From Hyphomicrobiaceae bacterium (GTDB lineage Bacteria > Pseudomonadota > Alphaproteobacteria > Rhizobiales > Hyphomicrobiaceae): a stretch of DNA of 40,194 nucleotides. This document shows, piece after piece, positions 25,941 through 33,878 of the stretch. The stretch's first letter is position 1, and every line of letters begins with the position of its first letter. The stretch is taken from the NCBI GenBank assembly GCA_022844225.1, contig JALHMC010000036.1, positions 1-40,194 on the forward strand, written 5' to 3'. The position numbers were made by a program, and so were the translations under genes. Below the pieces are notes generated by a model that was given only the letters and a program-made list of their open reading frames with translations, was not told the DNA's origin and searched no databases.

Positions 25941-26261
25941 ATGGAAAAAATCCGCCGCTACGGCTTACTGGCGATGCTCGGAGCGTTGCTTTTCATCTTC
26001 GCTCCGTCCGGAGCCGGAGCCGCCGTTGCGGGCAAGGCTCAGCCGTTCGCAGGTCTGGCAGCCGCCACGCAAGGCAGTTCGATGGTCGAGCAGGCGCAAT
26101 ACCGTCGCCGGCCGCGGTGCCGCACGGTCTATGTGCGGCGCTGTCGTACGCATTACGTGCGCCGGTGCGTGCGTTGGGGCCGCCACGGGCGTTGCATCCG
26201 CCGGGTTTCGCGTCCGGCGACGCGTTGCTATCGGGTGCCGCGGCGGATCTGCCACTGGTAA
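25941..26261 (+). CDS. Small secreted Arg/Cys-rich protein
   Basis: I do not recognise a named family. The 106-residue product has a signal peptide (positive start MEKIRR, hydrophobic 8-22, likely cleavage near AGA-AV at 27-28). Its mature C-terminal half (55-106) contains about 20 Arg and six Cys (C60, C68, C76, C85, C96, C104), spaced 8 to 11 residues apart, with a near repeat CRTVYVRRC / CRTHYVRRC. The even Cys number and export suggest disulfides or metal binding; the charge suggests binding to nucleic acid, anionic lipid or polysaccharide. AAGGGG precedes the ATG. A strong hairpin follows the stop after 27 bases. It stands alone as a transcription unit. Confidence 0.78.
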   Translation: MEKIRRYGLLAMLGALLFIFAPSGAGAAVAGKAQPFAGLAAATQGSSMVEQAQYRRRPRCRTVYVRRCRTHYVRRCVRWGRHGRCIRRVSRPATRCYRVPRRICHW

Positions 26262-26288
26262 CGGCTTCAGCCGAGCTTGACGTCATCG

Positions 26289-26318
26289 GAGGCGGCCCTC
26301 GATCTCGCGGGCCGCCTC
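26289..26318 (+). terminator. Terminator-like hairpin after the Arg/Cys-rich gene
   Basis: GAGGCGGCCC (26289-26298) and GGGCCGCCTC (26309-26318) form a perfect 10-bp GC-rich stem with a 10-base loop, 27 bases after the stop at 26261. The trailing sequence (TCTCGT) has few T residues, so termination may be weak or may need Rho. It could equally protect the mRNA 3' end. Confidence 0.5.
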
Positions 26319-26458
26319 TCTCGTACTGTCCTGGCGTGGTGCCGCCTCATCGTTCCCCGGGTGGCCGAGCGCTGTAGCGGCTTCCCATCCTCGCATCTTG
26401 CACCTACGATCGAACGCCTGCCGACCTTCCCCATCCTCACGCCCGGAGCCCTTCCCGC

Positions 26459-27637
26459 ATGTTCGACTTCGACCGGATCATTCAGCGCCGCGGCACGCAC
26501 TCGTCGAAGTGGGACAACATGGCGAAGCTCTCCGGCATCACTGCGCCGGACGCCATCCCGATGTGGGTCGCTGACATGGACTTCCAGGCACCGCCAGGAG
26601 TGACCGAGGCGCTGCGACAGGAGATCGAGCGCGGCACCCACGGCTACTATGCCGACACCGGCACTTGGGCCAGGGCCTGTACCGATTGGGTGGGCAAGCG
26701 TCATGGCCTCTCCATCGATCCGGCCTGGGTGACGCCGACGCCCGGCATCGTCTCGGGCATCGGCCTCATTCTCCAGGCGCTGAGCGAGCCCGGGGACGAA
26801 GTCGTGATCTTTCCGCCGGTTTATCATGCGTTCCGTCGCGTCATCCCCGCCAACGATCGGCGCATCCTCGACGTGGAACTCGTCGAGCAGGACGGCCGCC
26901 ATGTGATGGATTTCGATCGCCTGAAGGCCAGCCTGACGCCACGCTCGAAAATCGTGCTCCTTTGCAGTCCTCATAATCCAGGCGGTACGATCTGGGCGCC
27001 GGACGAGTTGAAGGCGCTGGCGCAAGTTTGCATCGAGCGAGACTTGATCCTGGTCTCGGACGAAATCCATTGCGATCTCCTCTTCGACGGCAAGCGCCAT
27101 ACGCCGACGCTCGTCGCCGCGCCCGAGATCGCCGACCGCTTGATCACCTGTGTCGCCGCAACGAAGACCTTCAATCTGGCCGGCGCTCACGTCGGGGCTT
27201 GCGTCACGTCCAATGCAGCAATGAAGAAGAAGCTCGATGCGCGCTGCATTGCCGCCGGCGTCGCGTCCTACAACCTGTTCGGAATGATCGCGACCGAGGC
27301 CGGCTGGCGGACCGGCGAAGCCTGGCTCGATGCCCTCTTGCCTTACCTCCAGAAAAACCGGGACCTGCTCGATCAGCGTATCGAAAAGCAGATTCCGGGC
27401 GCGCGCTCGATGCGCCTCGATTCGACTTACCTCGGCTGGGTCGATTTCCGCAGCGCCGGCCTGACGTCCGCCGAGGTCGCCGAACGCGTTGCCAAGGGCG
27501 CGCGTATCTTCGCCAGCCCCGGCCAGCAGTTCGGACCCGGCGGCGAGGGCTGGCTTCGCTTCAATTTCGCCACGCCGCGGCCGATACTGGAAGAGGCTCT
27601 CGGCCGCTTGGGCGAGGCCTTCAAAGACCTGCAATAG
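26459..27637 (+). CDS. PLP-dependent aminotransferase class I/II, MalY/PatB type (cystathionine beta-lyase)
   Basis: A 392-residue fold-type I PLP enzyme of the MalY/PatB group, which cleaves C-S bonds of cystathionine or cysteine conjugates to give pyruvate, ammonia and a thiol. The N-terminal MalY signature is present (MFDFDRIIQRRGTHSSKWD; PMWVADMDF). Active-site residues: Y122 (PPVYHAF), N173 (SPHNPGG), D201 (SDEIHCDL), PLP Lys K236 (AATKTFNLAG) and a C-terminal substrate-carboxylate Arg in WLRFNFATPR. The VOC gene follows by 19 bases, an operon-like spacing. A true aminotransferase role cannot be excluded. Confidence 0.9.
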   Translation: MFDFDRIIQRRGTHSSKWDNMAKLSGITAPDAIPMWVADMDFQAPPGVTEALRQEIERGTHGYYADTGTWARACTDWVGKRHGLSIDPAWVTPTPGIVSGIGLILQALSEPGDEVVIFPPVYHAFRRVIPANDRRILDVELVEQDGRHVMDFDRLKASLTPRSKIVLLCSPHNPGGTIWAPDELKALAQVCIERDLILVSDEIHCDLLFDGKRHTPTLVAAPEIADRLITCVAATKTFNLAGAHVGACVTSNAAMKKKLDARCIAAGVASYNLFGMIATEAGWRTGEAWLDALLPYLQKNRDLLDQRIEKQIPGARSMRLDSTYLGWVDFRSAGLTSAEVAERVAKGARIFASPGQQFGPGGEGWLRFNFATPRPILEEALGRLGEAFKDLQ

Positions 27638-27656
27638 CAGCGACAGGAGTTTGTCA

Positions 27657-28043
27657 ATGATCGGCTACGTGACGGTCGGCACCAACGATCTCGACAAGGC
27701 GCGCGCCTTCTATCTCGCATTGCTCGGCACCATCGGCGCCAAGGAGCTGACGCGCTTCGAGTCGGGCGCAACGATCATCGGACCGAGCTTCGAGCAGCCG
27801 TCGGTTTGCGTGCTGAAGCCATTCGACGGCAAGGCGGCGACCTCCGGCAACGGCATGATGGTGGCCTTCGCCGGTGGCTCGCGCGCCAACGTCGATGCGC
27901 TGTACGCGAAGGCGCTGCAACTCGGTGGCCAAGACGAGGGCAAGCCCGGCGTTCGCGGCACGGAGGGTCCACAGGCGTTCTACGGCGCCTACTTCCGCGA
28001 TCTCGACGGCAACAAGCTCTGCGCGTTCCACGTCGGGCCTTGA
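27657..28043 (+). CDS. VOC (glyoxalase/bleomycin resistance) family protein
   Basis: A 128-residue single-module VOC protein with two beta-alpha-beta-beta-beta units: MIGYVTVGTNDLDKARAFY at the start and YGAYFRDLDGNKLCAFHVG at the end, the latter a common VOC C-terminal motif. Such proteins bind a metal or small molecule and include lyases, dioxygenases and resistance proteins; substrate not readable. AGGAG precedes the start. It lies 19 bases after the MalY-type gene, so the two are probably co-transcribed. Confidence 0.85.
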   Translation: MIGYVTVGTNDLDKARAFYLALLGTIGAKELTRFESGATIIGPSFEQPSVCVLKPFDGKAATSGNGMMVAFAGGSRANVDALYAKALQLGGQDEGKPGVRGTEGPQAFYGAYFRDLDGNKLCAFHVGP

Positions 28044-28131
28044 GCTGCGACAGCCAACCGGGACGGGACTCCGGGGTGGCCGATGACCGCGAGTCGAGCT
28101 AAGCGAGAGCCGACAGCACTGGAGGCTCTCG

Positions 28132-28350
28132 ATGCTCGCTGCTCAAGCCCTTTCCCCCGTAACTCAGGCTCTCGTCGTGATCGGCGTTGGCGTCTTCTCG
28201 ACGCTGCTCGGCTTCGGACTGATCCCGGCCGGGCTCGACGCGAAGAAGGCGCAAGCTTGGCGAAAGCGCTACGCCGGCAACTTCCGTATCGGAGGGCCGC
28301 TGGTTATCGTCGTGGGTCTTATCCTGCTCGCGCGCGCCGTCTGGTTCTGA
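28132..28350 (+). CDS. Small two-helix membrane protein, hypothetical
   Basis: Not a family I recognise. The 72-residue product has two hydrophobic helices, about 13-33 (ALVVIGVGVFSTLLGFGLIP) and 53-70 (GGPLVIVVGLILLARAV). A basic loop (KKAQAWRKRY) separates them, so both ends probably face the periplasm with the loop inside. GGAGG lies 6 bases before the ATG, and the codon bias matches the neighbours. It lies between the VOC and glutathione transferase genes on the same strand. Confidence 0.65.
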   Translation: MLAAQALSPVTQALVVIGVGVFSTLLGFGLIPAGLDAKKAQAWRKRYAGNFRIGGPLVIVVGLILLARAVWF

Positions 28351-28441
28351 GCAGGATCGTACCGACCGGATTGGTGGTATGTGGCTGCGGACCAGCCGAT
28401 GGAACGGCCGGCAATTCGCGATGATCGAGTGAGGCCCCCTT

Positions 28442-29077
28442 ATGTACACGCTGCTCTCCGCGACCCCGAGCCCCTATGCCAGGAAGGTGCGCATCGCGCT
28501 CATCGAGAAAGGCATCCCGTTCGAGCTGAAGACCGAGGTTCCGTGGAATAGCACGACCGAGACGCCGCGCTACAATCCCCTCGAGAAGTTGCCCGTGCTC
28601 ATCACCGAGAGCGGAGAGGGGATCTACGAGAGCCGTTTCATCCTCGAGTGGCTCGAGGTCAAACATCCGCTCCATCCGCTATTACCGCACGATGAGGACG
28701 GCCGCCTGGCAGCCCGGCAGATGGAGGTGCTGGCGGATGGGGTATGCGACGCGTTCGTGTTGCATTTCTTCGAGAAGAAGCGTGAGCCGGAAAAGCAGAG
28801 CCCTGAATGGATCGCGCGCCAGCGCCGCAAGATCGACGGCGGCTTGAGGGAGATCGCCCGCAGGATCGGCAAGCGCGAGTTCGCAGTGGGCAATCGTTTC
28901 GGCCTGGCCGACATAGCTGCGGCGACCGTCGTCGGTTATCTCTCCGTGCGCTTCCCCGATCTCGACTGGCGCAGTGAGTATCCGGATCTGGCCGCCTATT
29001 CCGATCGGATGGAGCAACGCCCATCGCTGTCTGCAACCCGTCCGGTTCCCCAGACCATAAGCGACAAAGTGGTTTGA
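28442..29077 (+). CDS. Glutathione S-transferase family protein
   Basis: A 211-residue cytosolic GST. The thioredoxin-like N-terminal domain (1-78) has the likely glutathione-activating Ser in TPSPYARKVR (S10), the cis-Pro in EKLPVL and the glutathione gamma-Glu contact YESRFI. The all-helical C-terminal domain (85-205) contains the N-capping/hydrophobic staple-like FGLADIAAAT. It conjugates glutathione to electrophiles or reduces bound substrates; the exact class is not decided. GAGG lies 8 bases upstream of the ATG. It is part of a plus-strand cluster with the MalY-type lyase, which acts on Cys conjugates in related organisms, so a detoxification theme is plausible but not shown. Confidence 0.9.
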   Translation: MYTLLSATPSPYARKVRIALIEKGIPFELKTEVPWNSTTETPRYNPLEKLPVLITESGEGIYESRFILEWLEVKHPLHPLLPHDEDGRLAARQMEVLADGVCDAFVLHFFEKKREPEKQSPEWIARQRRKIDGGLREIARRIGKREFAVGNRFGLADIAAATVVGYLSVRFPDLDWRSEYPDLAAYSDRMEQRPSLSATRPVPQTISDKVV

Positions 29078-29236
29078 AGAGAGCCGCGCCAGGGTGCACG
29101 GCTTAGTCTTGTCACTTCGGTGAGGATGAAAGAAAAACATGCTTTAACTGTTGCAGTTCTGCCTATTAACAGACGTGTCGTTTTCGAGGTAGGCTGCCCC
29201 TGCCTGTCGTGAGCAGGTTGTTCGGGAGAGAAACAA

Positions 29237-29446
29237 ATGACGCTGTTGAGGAGCTTGCTGTTGGCCACCGCTCTGGCGCTGCCCATCACGGCGACGCAGG
29301 CCGTGGTGATGGATATCACCGCAGAAGCGGCTGGGAAGAAGAAGGCCAAGAAGGCGAAGAAAGCCAAGAAGGTAGCCTACAAGCACTGCGGCACCTTCAA
29401 GTATTGGAAGAAGGGCAAGTGCCTCGACGCGCGCGCCAAGAAATAA
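29237..29446 (+). CDS. Small secreted Lys-rich protein
   Basis: A 69-residue product with a signal peptide (MTLLRSLLLATALALPITATQA, likely cut near residue 22). A Lys/Ala repeat block (KKKAKKAKKAKK, 34-45) follows, then a short C-terminal motif with two Cys, CGTFKYWKKGKC (51-62). Small proteins with this Tyr-Trp-Lys-Lys ending occur in Hyphomicrobiales as uncharacterised proteins, as I recall. The basic exported tail suggests binding to anionic surface polymers or nucleic acid. GGGAGAG precedes the ATG. A strong intrinsic terminator follows, so it is its own transcription unit. Confidence 0.75.
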   Translation: MTLLRSLLLATALALPITATQAVVMDITAEAAGKKKAKKAKKAKKVAYKHCGTFKYWKKGKCLDARAKK

Positions 29447-29498
29447 GCCGATATTATTCGGAGCGCAGCCTCTATTTGGCCCAGGCTCCAGCCTATCG

Positions 29499-29527
29499 AC
29501 GCCCCGTGAAACTACGGGGCGTTTTTA
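29499..29527 (+). terminator. Rho-independent terminator
   Basis: ACGCCCCGT (29499-29507) pairs perfectly with ACGGGGCGT (29514-29522) around the loop GAAACT, followed at once by TTTTTATTT. It lies 52 bases after the Lys-rich gene and is the clearest intrinsic terminator in the window. The reverse strand lacks a comparable T-run, so it mainly serves the plus-strand gene and shields the convergent dgdA-like gene. Confidence 0.9.
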
Positions 29528-29560
29528 TTTCGACCGGCTCGGCGGGCGGTTGTTCCGTCG

Positions 29561-30883
29561 TTAGCCGGGTCGCGATGAAAGACTTTCGCGCAACGCCTGC
29601 TCGAAGATCGTCAAGGCGAGATCGATCTCCCCGTCGCTGATCGTGATCGGAGGGGCAATCCGAAAGACGCCCCAGCCGCCGTGCACGACACTGGTGGCAA
29701 GCCCGAGCGCAAGGCACCGTTCCATGACGCGCTTGGCGAGCGCCGGATTGGGTGCCTTGCCGTGACGATCCTCGACCAGTTCGACGCCCATCAATAGTCC
29801 GCGCCCGCGGACGTCCCCGACGACCTCGTAGCGCTGCTGCAGCGCCTCGAACCCGTTCTTCAGACGAGCACCCGCCTGTCGCGCCCTGTCAGCAAGCCGA
29901 TCGCGCAGAATGATCTCGACCACCTTGAGCCCGACCGCCGCCGGCAACGGATCGGAGGCGTGGGTCGTGTAGAATACGAACCCCCGCTCATGACAGCGCT
30001 CCTCGATTTCGGGCGTCGTGAGCACGGCCGAGAGAGGAAGCCCGGCACCGAGCGTCTTCGAAAGCGTGATGAAATCGGGGACGATGCCCGCCTGCTCGCA
30101 ATCGAAGAGCGTGCCCGTTCGGCCGAGACCCGTCTGTGCCTCGTCGACGATGACGAGCATACCCCGTGCGCGCGCCCGCTCCGCGAGCGCGGCGTGATAG
30201 CCCTCTGGCGGCACGATGACCCCGCCAGACGAGAGGATGGTCTCGACGATGACCGCCGCCGGCGCTCCGGTCGACTGCCGGTCGTAGAGCTCGAACCCAT
30301 AGTCGAGTTCGCTCACCCAATCGTAGGTGTCGCCCTTTTTCATGAAAGCCGGACGATAAGGCATCGGTGCCGGCAGCACGAACGAGCCCGGCGTTGCCGG
30401 GCCATGGCCCCGCCGGCTGGCATTGTAGGTCGCCGAGCCGGCCCCTTGCGTGACCCCATGCCACGAACGAGACAGCGCGAGTACCTCGTAGCCGCCGCTG
30501 GCGGTCTTGGCCATCCGGAGCGCGGCCTCGTTGGATTCACCCCCCGTCGAGAGCAGCAGCACACGGTCGAGCTTCCCCGGCGAGATGCGCGACAAGGCCT
30601 CGGCGAGGTCGATCACCGGGCGCGACAGCAGCTGGCTGTAGAGGTGGACGAGATCCCCGGCCTGCTCTCGGAGGACGGCCGTGATCTCAGGGTGGCTGTG
30701 GCCGAGGATGGCGCTCATCTGCCCTGACGCGAAATCCAGCAGTCGCCGCCCGGTCGTTGTCGTCATGAACGAGCCTTCGGCGCGCTCTACGATTTCCGGC
30801 ATGAAGCCGTGGCCGTAGCGCACGAGATGGCGATTGGCGCGGGCCCAGAGGTCGGCGTCGGGGCGATCGATCGGTTTGGTCAT
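29561..30883 (-). CDS. dgdA: Class III aminotransferase, 2,2-dialkylglycine decarboxylase-like
   Basis: A 440-residue PLP enzyme that matches the Burkholderia 2,2-dialkylglycine decarboxylase closely along its length (HLVRYGHGFMPEIVERAEGSF, FASGQMSAILGHSHPEI, FYTTHASDPLPAAVGL). That enzyme decarboxylates 2-aminoisobutyrate or similar amino acids and transfers the amino group to pyruvate. Key residues sit at equivalent places: Q55 (known Gln52), W141 (Trp138), S219 (Ser215), D247, Q250, PLP Lys K276 (LSKTLGAG; Lys272) and R408 (FRIAPP; Arg406). It lies 21 bases after the AidB-like dehydrogenase gene on the minus strand, an operon. The known LysR-type partner DgdR is not present. The substrate could be another alpha,alpha- or beta-amino acid. 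Confidence 0.85.
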   Translation of the reverse strand: MTKPIDRPDADLWARANRHLVRYGHGFMPEIVERAEGSFMTTTTGRRLLDFASGQMSAILGHSHPEITAVLREQAGDLVHLYSQLLSRPVIDLAEALSRISPGKLDRVLLLSTGGESNEAALRMAKTASGGYEVLALSRSWHGVTQGAGSATYNASRRGHGPATPGSFVLPAPMPYRPAFMKKGDTYDWVSELDYGFELYDRQSTGAPAAVIVETILSSGGVIVPPEGYHAALAERARARGMLVIVDEAQTGLGRTGTLFDCEQAGIVPDFITLSKTLGAGLPLSAVLTTPEIEERCHERGFVFYTTHASDPLPAAVGLKVVEIILRDRLADRARQAGARLKNGFEALQQRYEVVGDVRGRGLLMGVELVEDRHGKAPNPALAKRVMERCLALGLATSVVHGGWGVFRIAPPITISDGEIDLALTIFEQALRESLSSRPG

Positions 30884-30904
30884 GGGGCTTCTTTCGGAAT
30901 TCGA

Positions 30905-32671
30905 TCAGGCTGCCAGCAGCCGGCATGCGGTCGCGAGGTCGACAGGCGCCTCGGTCAAGAGGCGATCGGTCGCCTCCGCTTCCCAGGTGTCGTCGCGCGG
31001 CATCAGCGGATCGGCTGTCTCCAGCCGATGTTCGACGACGAAGCGAGAGAGCACGGCGCGGCGGGCGTCGAAGCCAGGGCGCGTGCCTTCCCACGCCAGC
31101 AACACCGCGGTGGTGACGTTGTAGAGCGCCGTCGCGGCGAGCCGCGCGTGACGCTCCTTGTCGGGCGCGCGTGCCGTGGCCCGGGCGAAGGCGAGCGTCT
31201 TCTGGCGAAGCGTGTCGAGGCGGCCGAGGACCGGTGCCGGAAGGGCGCTCGCCTCCTCGATCTTCTGGCGCAGCATCGCATCCAGCGCGTCGTCCGAACC
31301 GGCCTTTCCGACGGCGCGACGGACCACGTCGATGGCGTTGACGTTGCTCGTGCCCTCCCAAAGGACGCCGATGTGAGCGTCTCGCACCAAGCGAGGGTTG
31401 ACCCACTCCTCGATGTAGCCGTTGCCGCCCCGCGCCTCCATCGAGCCGGTGGCGACGCGGATATTGTCGCGGCACGCGCGCAGCTTGGCGAGCGGCGTCA
31501 GGATGCGCATCAGCGCCTTGGCGGAATTATCGCCCGCTGTCTCCTTGTCCATCGTCGAGGCGGCGAGCATCGCCATCGACAGCGCCTGCTCGGTCGGAAC
31601 CATCAGCTTCATGAGCTGGCGGCGCATCAGGGGATGCGCGATCGTCGGCTTTCCGAAGGCGATCCGCGACCGGGTTGCCGCGAGGGCCTCGTTCAGGCAG
31701 CGGCGCATCATCGCGGCCGCGCGGACACCATGGCTCAGGCGCGAGAGATTGACCTGATCCATCATCTGCTTCAGGCCCTTCGTCACGTCGCCGACGAGAT
31801 AGGCCTTAGCGCCCTCGAAGCGGATTTCGCCGGACGCCATCGACTTGGTGCCCATCTTGTCCTTGAGGCGGGCGATCCGGTAGCTGTTGCGGCTCCCGTC
31901 CTCGAGGTAGCGGGGGCAGGCAAAGAGCGCGAGCCCAGCCGTGCCATCGGGTGCGCCCTCTGGACGCGCCAGCATCAGTGCGACATGGGCGTCGGTGTGC
32001 GAGCAGAACCACTTGTCGCCGGTGAGGCGCCAGGCGCCGCCCTCGTTTCGAGCAATCGTTTCGACGCGGCCGACATCCGAGCCGGCCGCCTTCTCGGTCA
32101 TGAACTGCGTGCCCTTCCAGAGCGTCGCCAGATCGCCCGATAGCATCTTGGGCAGCAGGTAGGCCTTGAGATCTTCTGAAGCATAGCGTCGGATCAGGTG
32201 TATCGAAGTATCTGAGACCGAGATCGGGCACATGATGCCGAACTCGCCCTGCACGAAGAGATACTGGAACGCATACTTGGCGACGGCGGGCATCGGCCGG
32301 TCAAGGCCGAGCACGCCGGCCCGGTGCACCATGGCGTGAAACTGAAAGTCGCCAAAGGCGATCTCTTCCATCTCGCGATAAGCCGGATGGTACTCGATCC
32401 AGTCTTCGTCGCGGCCGAACCGGTCGCGGGAACGCAACACCGGACCATTGCGGTCGGCGATACGGGCGAGTTCGTCGAGGCGTCCGCCCGCGAGCTTGCC
32501 GAGGCGCGCGAAGTGCGGCTTGAGTTTCGTGTGAATGCCGGCGTCGAGGTAGAGAGCGACCAGATCGCGCACGCCCCGATCCGTGGCCCAGAAGTCCCAC
32601 CCGGAACAGTCGGTCGCAAGCGGCGACTGAGGTGTGGACGAGGACGTAGTCAGCTGGGTGGCGTCGTTCAT
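30905..32671 (-). CDS. Acyl-CoA dehydrogenase, AidB-like
   Basis: A 588-residue flavoprotein, longer than standard acyl-CoA dehydrogenases (about 380-400). It shows the AidB-type pattern: an N-terminal extension with YHPAYREMEEIAF, FMTEKAAGSDVG (FAD/substrate loop), WRLTGDKWFCS, LSRLSHGVRAA, EARGGNGYIEEW and LWEGTSNVNAID, then an extra C-terminal helical region (about 450-588). AidB itself is an E. coli adaptive-response flavoprotein; many relatives are real acyl-CoA dehydrogenases. The start at 32671 has GGAGACG upstream; the frame extends to 32740 without a better site. The gene is first in a two-gene unit with the dialkylglycine decarboxylase-like gene, so it may process a branched acyl-CoA from the same degradation route. 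This link is inferred. Confidence 0.88.
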   Translation of the reverse strand: MNDATQLTTSSSTPQSPLATDCSGWDFWATDRGVRDLVALYLDAGIHTKLKPHFARLGKLAGGRLDELARIADRNGPVLRSRDRFGRDEDWIEYHPAYREMEEIAFGDFQFHAMVHRAGVLGLDRPMPAVAKYAFQYLFVQGEFGIMCPISVSDTSIHLIRRYASEDLKAYLLPKMLSGDLATLWKGTQFMTEKAAGSDVGRVETIARNEGGAWRLTGDKWFCSHTDAHVALMLARPEGAPDGTAGLALFACPRYLEDGSRNSYRIARLKDKMGTKSMASGEIRFEGAKAYLVGDVTKGLKQMMDQVNLSRLSHGVRAAAMMRRCLNEALAATRSRIAFGKPTIAHPLMRRQLMKLMVPTEQALSMAMLAASTMDKETAGDNSAKALMRILTPLAKLRACRDNIRVATGSMEARGGNGYIEEWVNPRLVRDAHIGVLWEGTSNVNAIDVVRRAVGKAGSDDALDAMLRQKIEEASALPAPVLGRLDTLRQKTLAFARATARAPDKERHARLAATALYNVTTAVLLAWEGTRPGFDARRAVLSRFVVEHRLETADPLMPRDDTWEAEATDRLLTEAPVDLATACRLLAA

Positions 32672-33298
32672 CGTTTCGTCTCCGGTCATTCGGCCGAAGC
32701 ACATAAACACGACCCGGGCTCGGCAGGAACCCTGCCCCATCGATCACGATCGCGGATGAAACCGTTCCAGCTCAGACATGTGGCCGGCACGACAAGCCGG
32801 CCACATGCTCCCCTGCGCGGCAGGCAGGCACCGATCCTTGCGGATGCCCTCCGGCACCCGGCCCACCGCAATTCTCCGCACCACGCTGGCGGTCGAAACG
32901 ACCCCCTTGCGCCCCCCGGCGCACGCAGCACGGACCCTCTTGGCAACCAGCGAATTCCCCGTCGCGATCCGATTGCCAGTGGAGGCCGCACCATATCCAG
33001 GATCGCATTCGGCGCAAGTCGTATGCGGTCACAATTCATGTCGGACTGCGCGCCTGTTTTCGGGCTTCCTCCTTTGAGCGTTGGCGGATGGTCCAGTGGC
33101 GTCACCGCCCGGTTCGGGCATCAGGAACTCTTCAGGCGCGGCTGCAACCGGCTGTGGAGTCGGCTGAATCCTGGCGAGCTTGAGACCGAGTGTTCGGGTC
33201 TGATGCCTCACTGGGAGATTTTCCACAGACAAGTCCACAAGGGCAGGAAAAATTGATATCACCTGAGGTTGAGAATGCGTTGGGCCGCGGCAAGGCCG
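32672..33298. other. 627-bp gene-free stretch
   Basis: Open frames here on both strands have mixed third-position bases, rare codons and no recognisable domain. Visible features are a perfect 12-bp hairpin at 32777-32807 and an AT-richer patch near 33217-33265 holding TTTTCCACA. It is large for this compact window. It may hold the promoter of the AidB-like gene, an unseen small RNA, or decayed coding DNA. Confidence 0.5.
32777..32807. repeat. Perfect 12-bp inverted repeat (strong hairpin)
   Basis: CATGTGGCCGGC (32777-32788) and GCCGGCCACATG (32796-32807) are exact reverse complements around the 7-base loop ACGACAA. It lies 106 bases upstream of the AidB-like start. Neither strand has a T-run after the stem, so it is not a standard intrinsic terminator; an operator, leader hairpin or mobile REP-like element is possible. 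Confidence 0.6.
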
Positions 33299-33754
33299 TC
33301 AGGCGCCGAGCGCCGCCTCGAGCAAAACCCGCACAGTTGACGGCGGGGGCACAGAGGTCCGCGCATCGAGGTCGAAGAATACGTTCACGCATTCGGCCGT
33401 GGCATGGCACGTATCGCCGATGAAGAGTCCGTACCCGCTCGTAATGGACCGGTTGCCGAGACGGGTGAAGCGCGAGCCGACTTCCACCGTGCCGGGGTAG
33501 AAGAACTCCTTCTTGAAGTCGATTGCGGCGCGAGCGAGCACGAAATCGATGCGCGCCTGTTGGCCGCGCTCGGTGAGCCCGCCTTCAGCCATCAGCCGAT
33601 AGAAGAGGTCGCAGCGCCCCGCCTCGAAGTAGGCGGCAACCGCCACATTGTTGACGTGTCCGAGCATATCGGTGTCGGAGAAGCGGATGGTGACGGGCGT
33701 GAAAAGCCCGAACGTCTCGCGCCGTGTCAGATCGAAAGCCTGCTGGTCAGCCAT
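33299..33754 (-). CDS. Hotdog thioesterase, 4-hydroxybenzoyl-CoA thioesterase family
   Basis: A 151-residue single hotdog domain with the 4HBT/YbgC signature RFSDTDMLGHVNN (24-36); D29 and the adjacent His-Val-Asn-Asn form the expected active site, and AAYFEAGR begins the central helix. It should hydrolyse an acyl-CoA thioester in the cytoplasm. GAGGCGGG precedes the ATG at 33754. It is divergent from the CoA-transferase/MaoC pair over a 124-base spacer, suggesting shared control and a role in the same CoA-ester pathway; its substrate is not readable. Confidence 0.88.
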   Translation of the reverse strand: MADQQAFDLTRRETFGLFTPVTIRFSDTDMLGHVNNVAVAAYFEAGRCDLFYRLMAEGGLTERGQQARIDFVLARAAIDFKKEFFYPGTVEVGSRFTRLGNRSITSGYGLFIGDTCHATAECVNVFFDLDARTSVPPPSTVRVLLEAALGA

Positions 33755-33878
33755 CCCGCCTCGCGCCTATGGTGTTGCCGTGTCGCGGGCATGCTCCCGG
33801 TAAGCCTGACCGAAATCAAGGCTCGGCGGCGTCGCGGCCCATATAGGCAGCGTTTGGGCTTCCAGTAAAAGGATCACG

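Noticed and set aside
32686..33105. Minus-strand open frame of 139 codons in the gap
   Set aside because: Trp/Cys/Arg-rich composition, rare AGG and GGA codons, mixed third positions, and it spans the strong hairpin.
33220..33240. TTTTCCACA plus a second CCACA, DnaA-box-like, in the gene-free gap
   Set aside because: Only one full match and one partial match; no cluster of boxes, no long AT-rich unwinding region, and no neighbouring origin-type genes.
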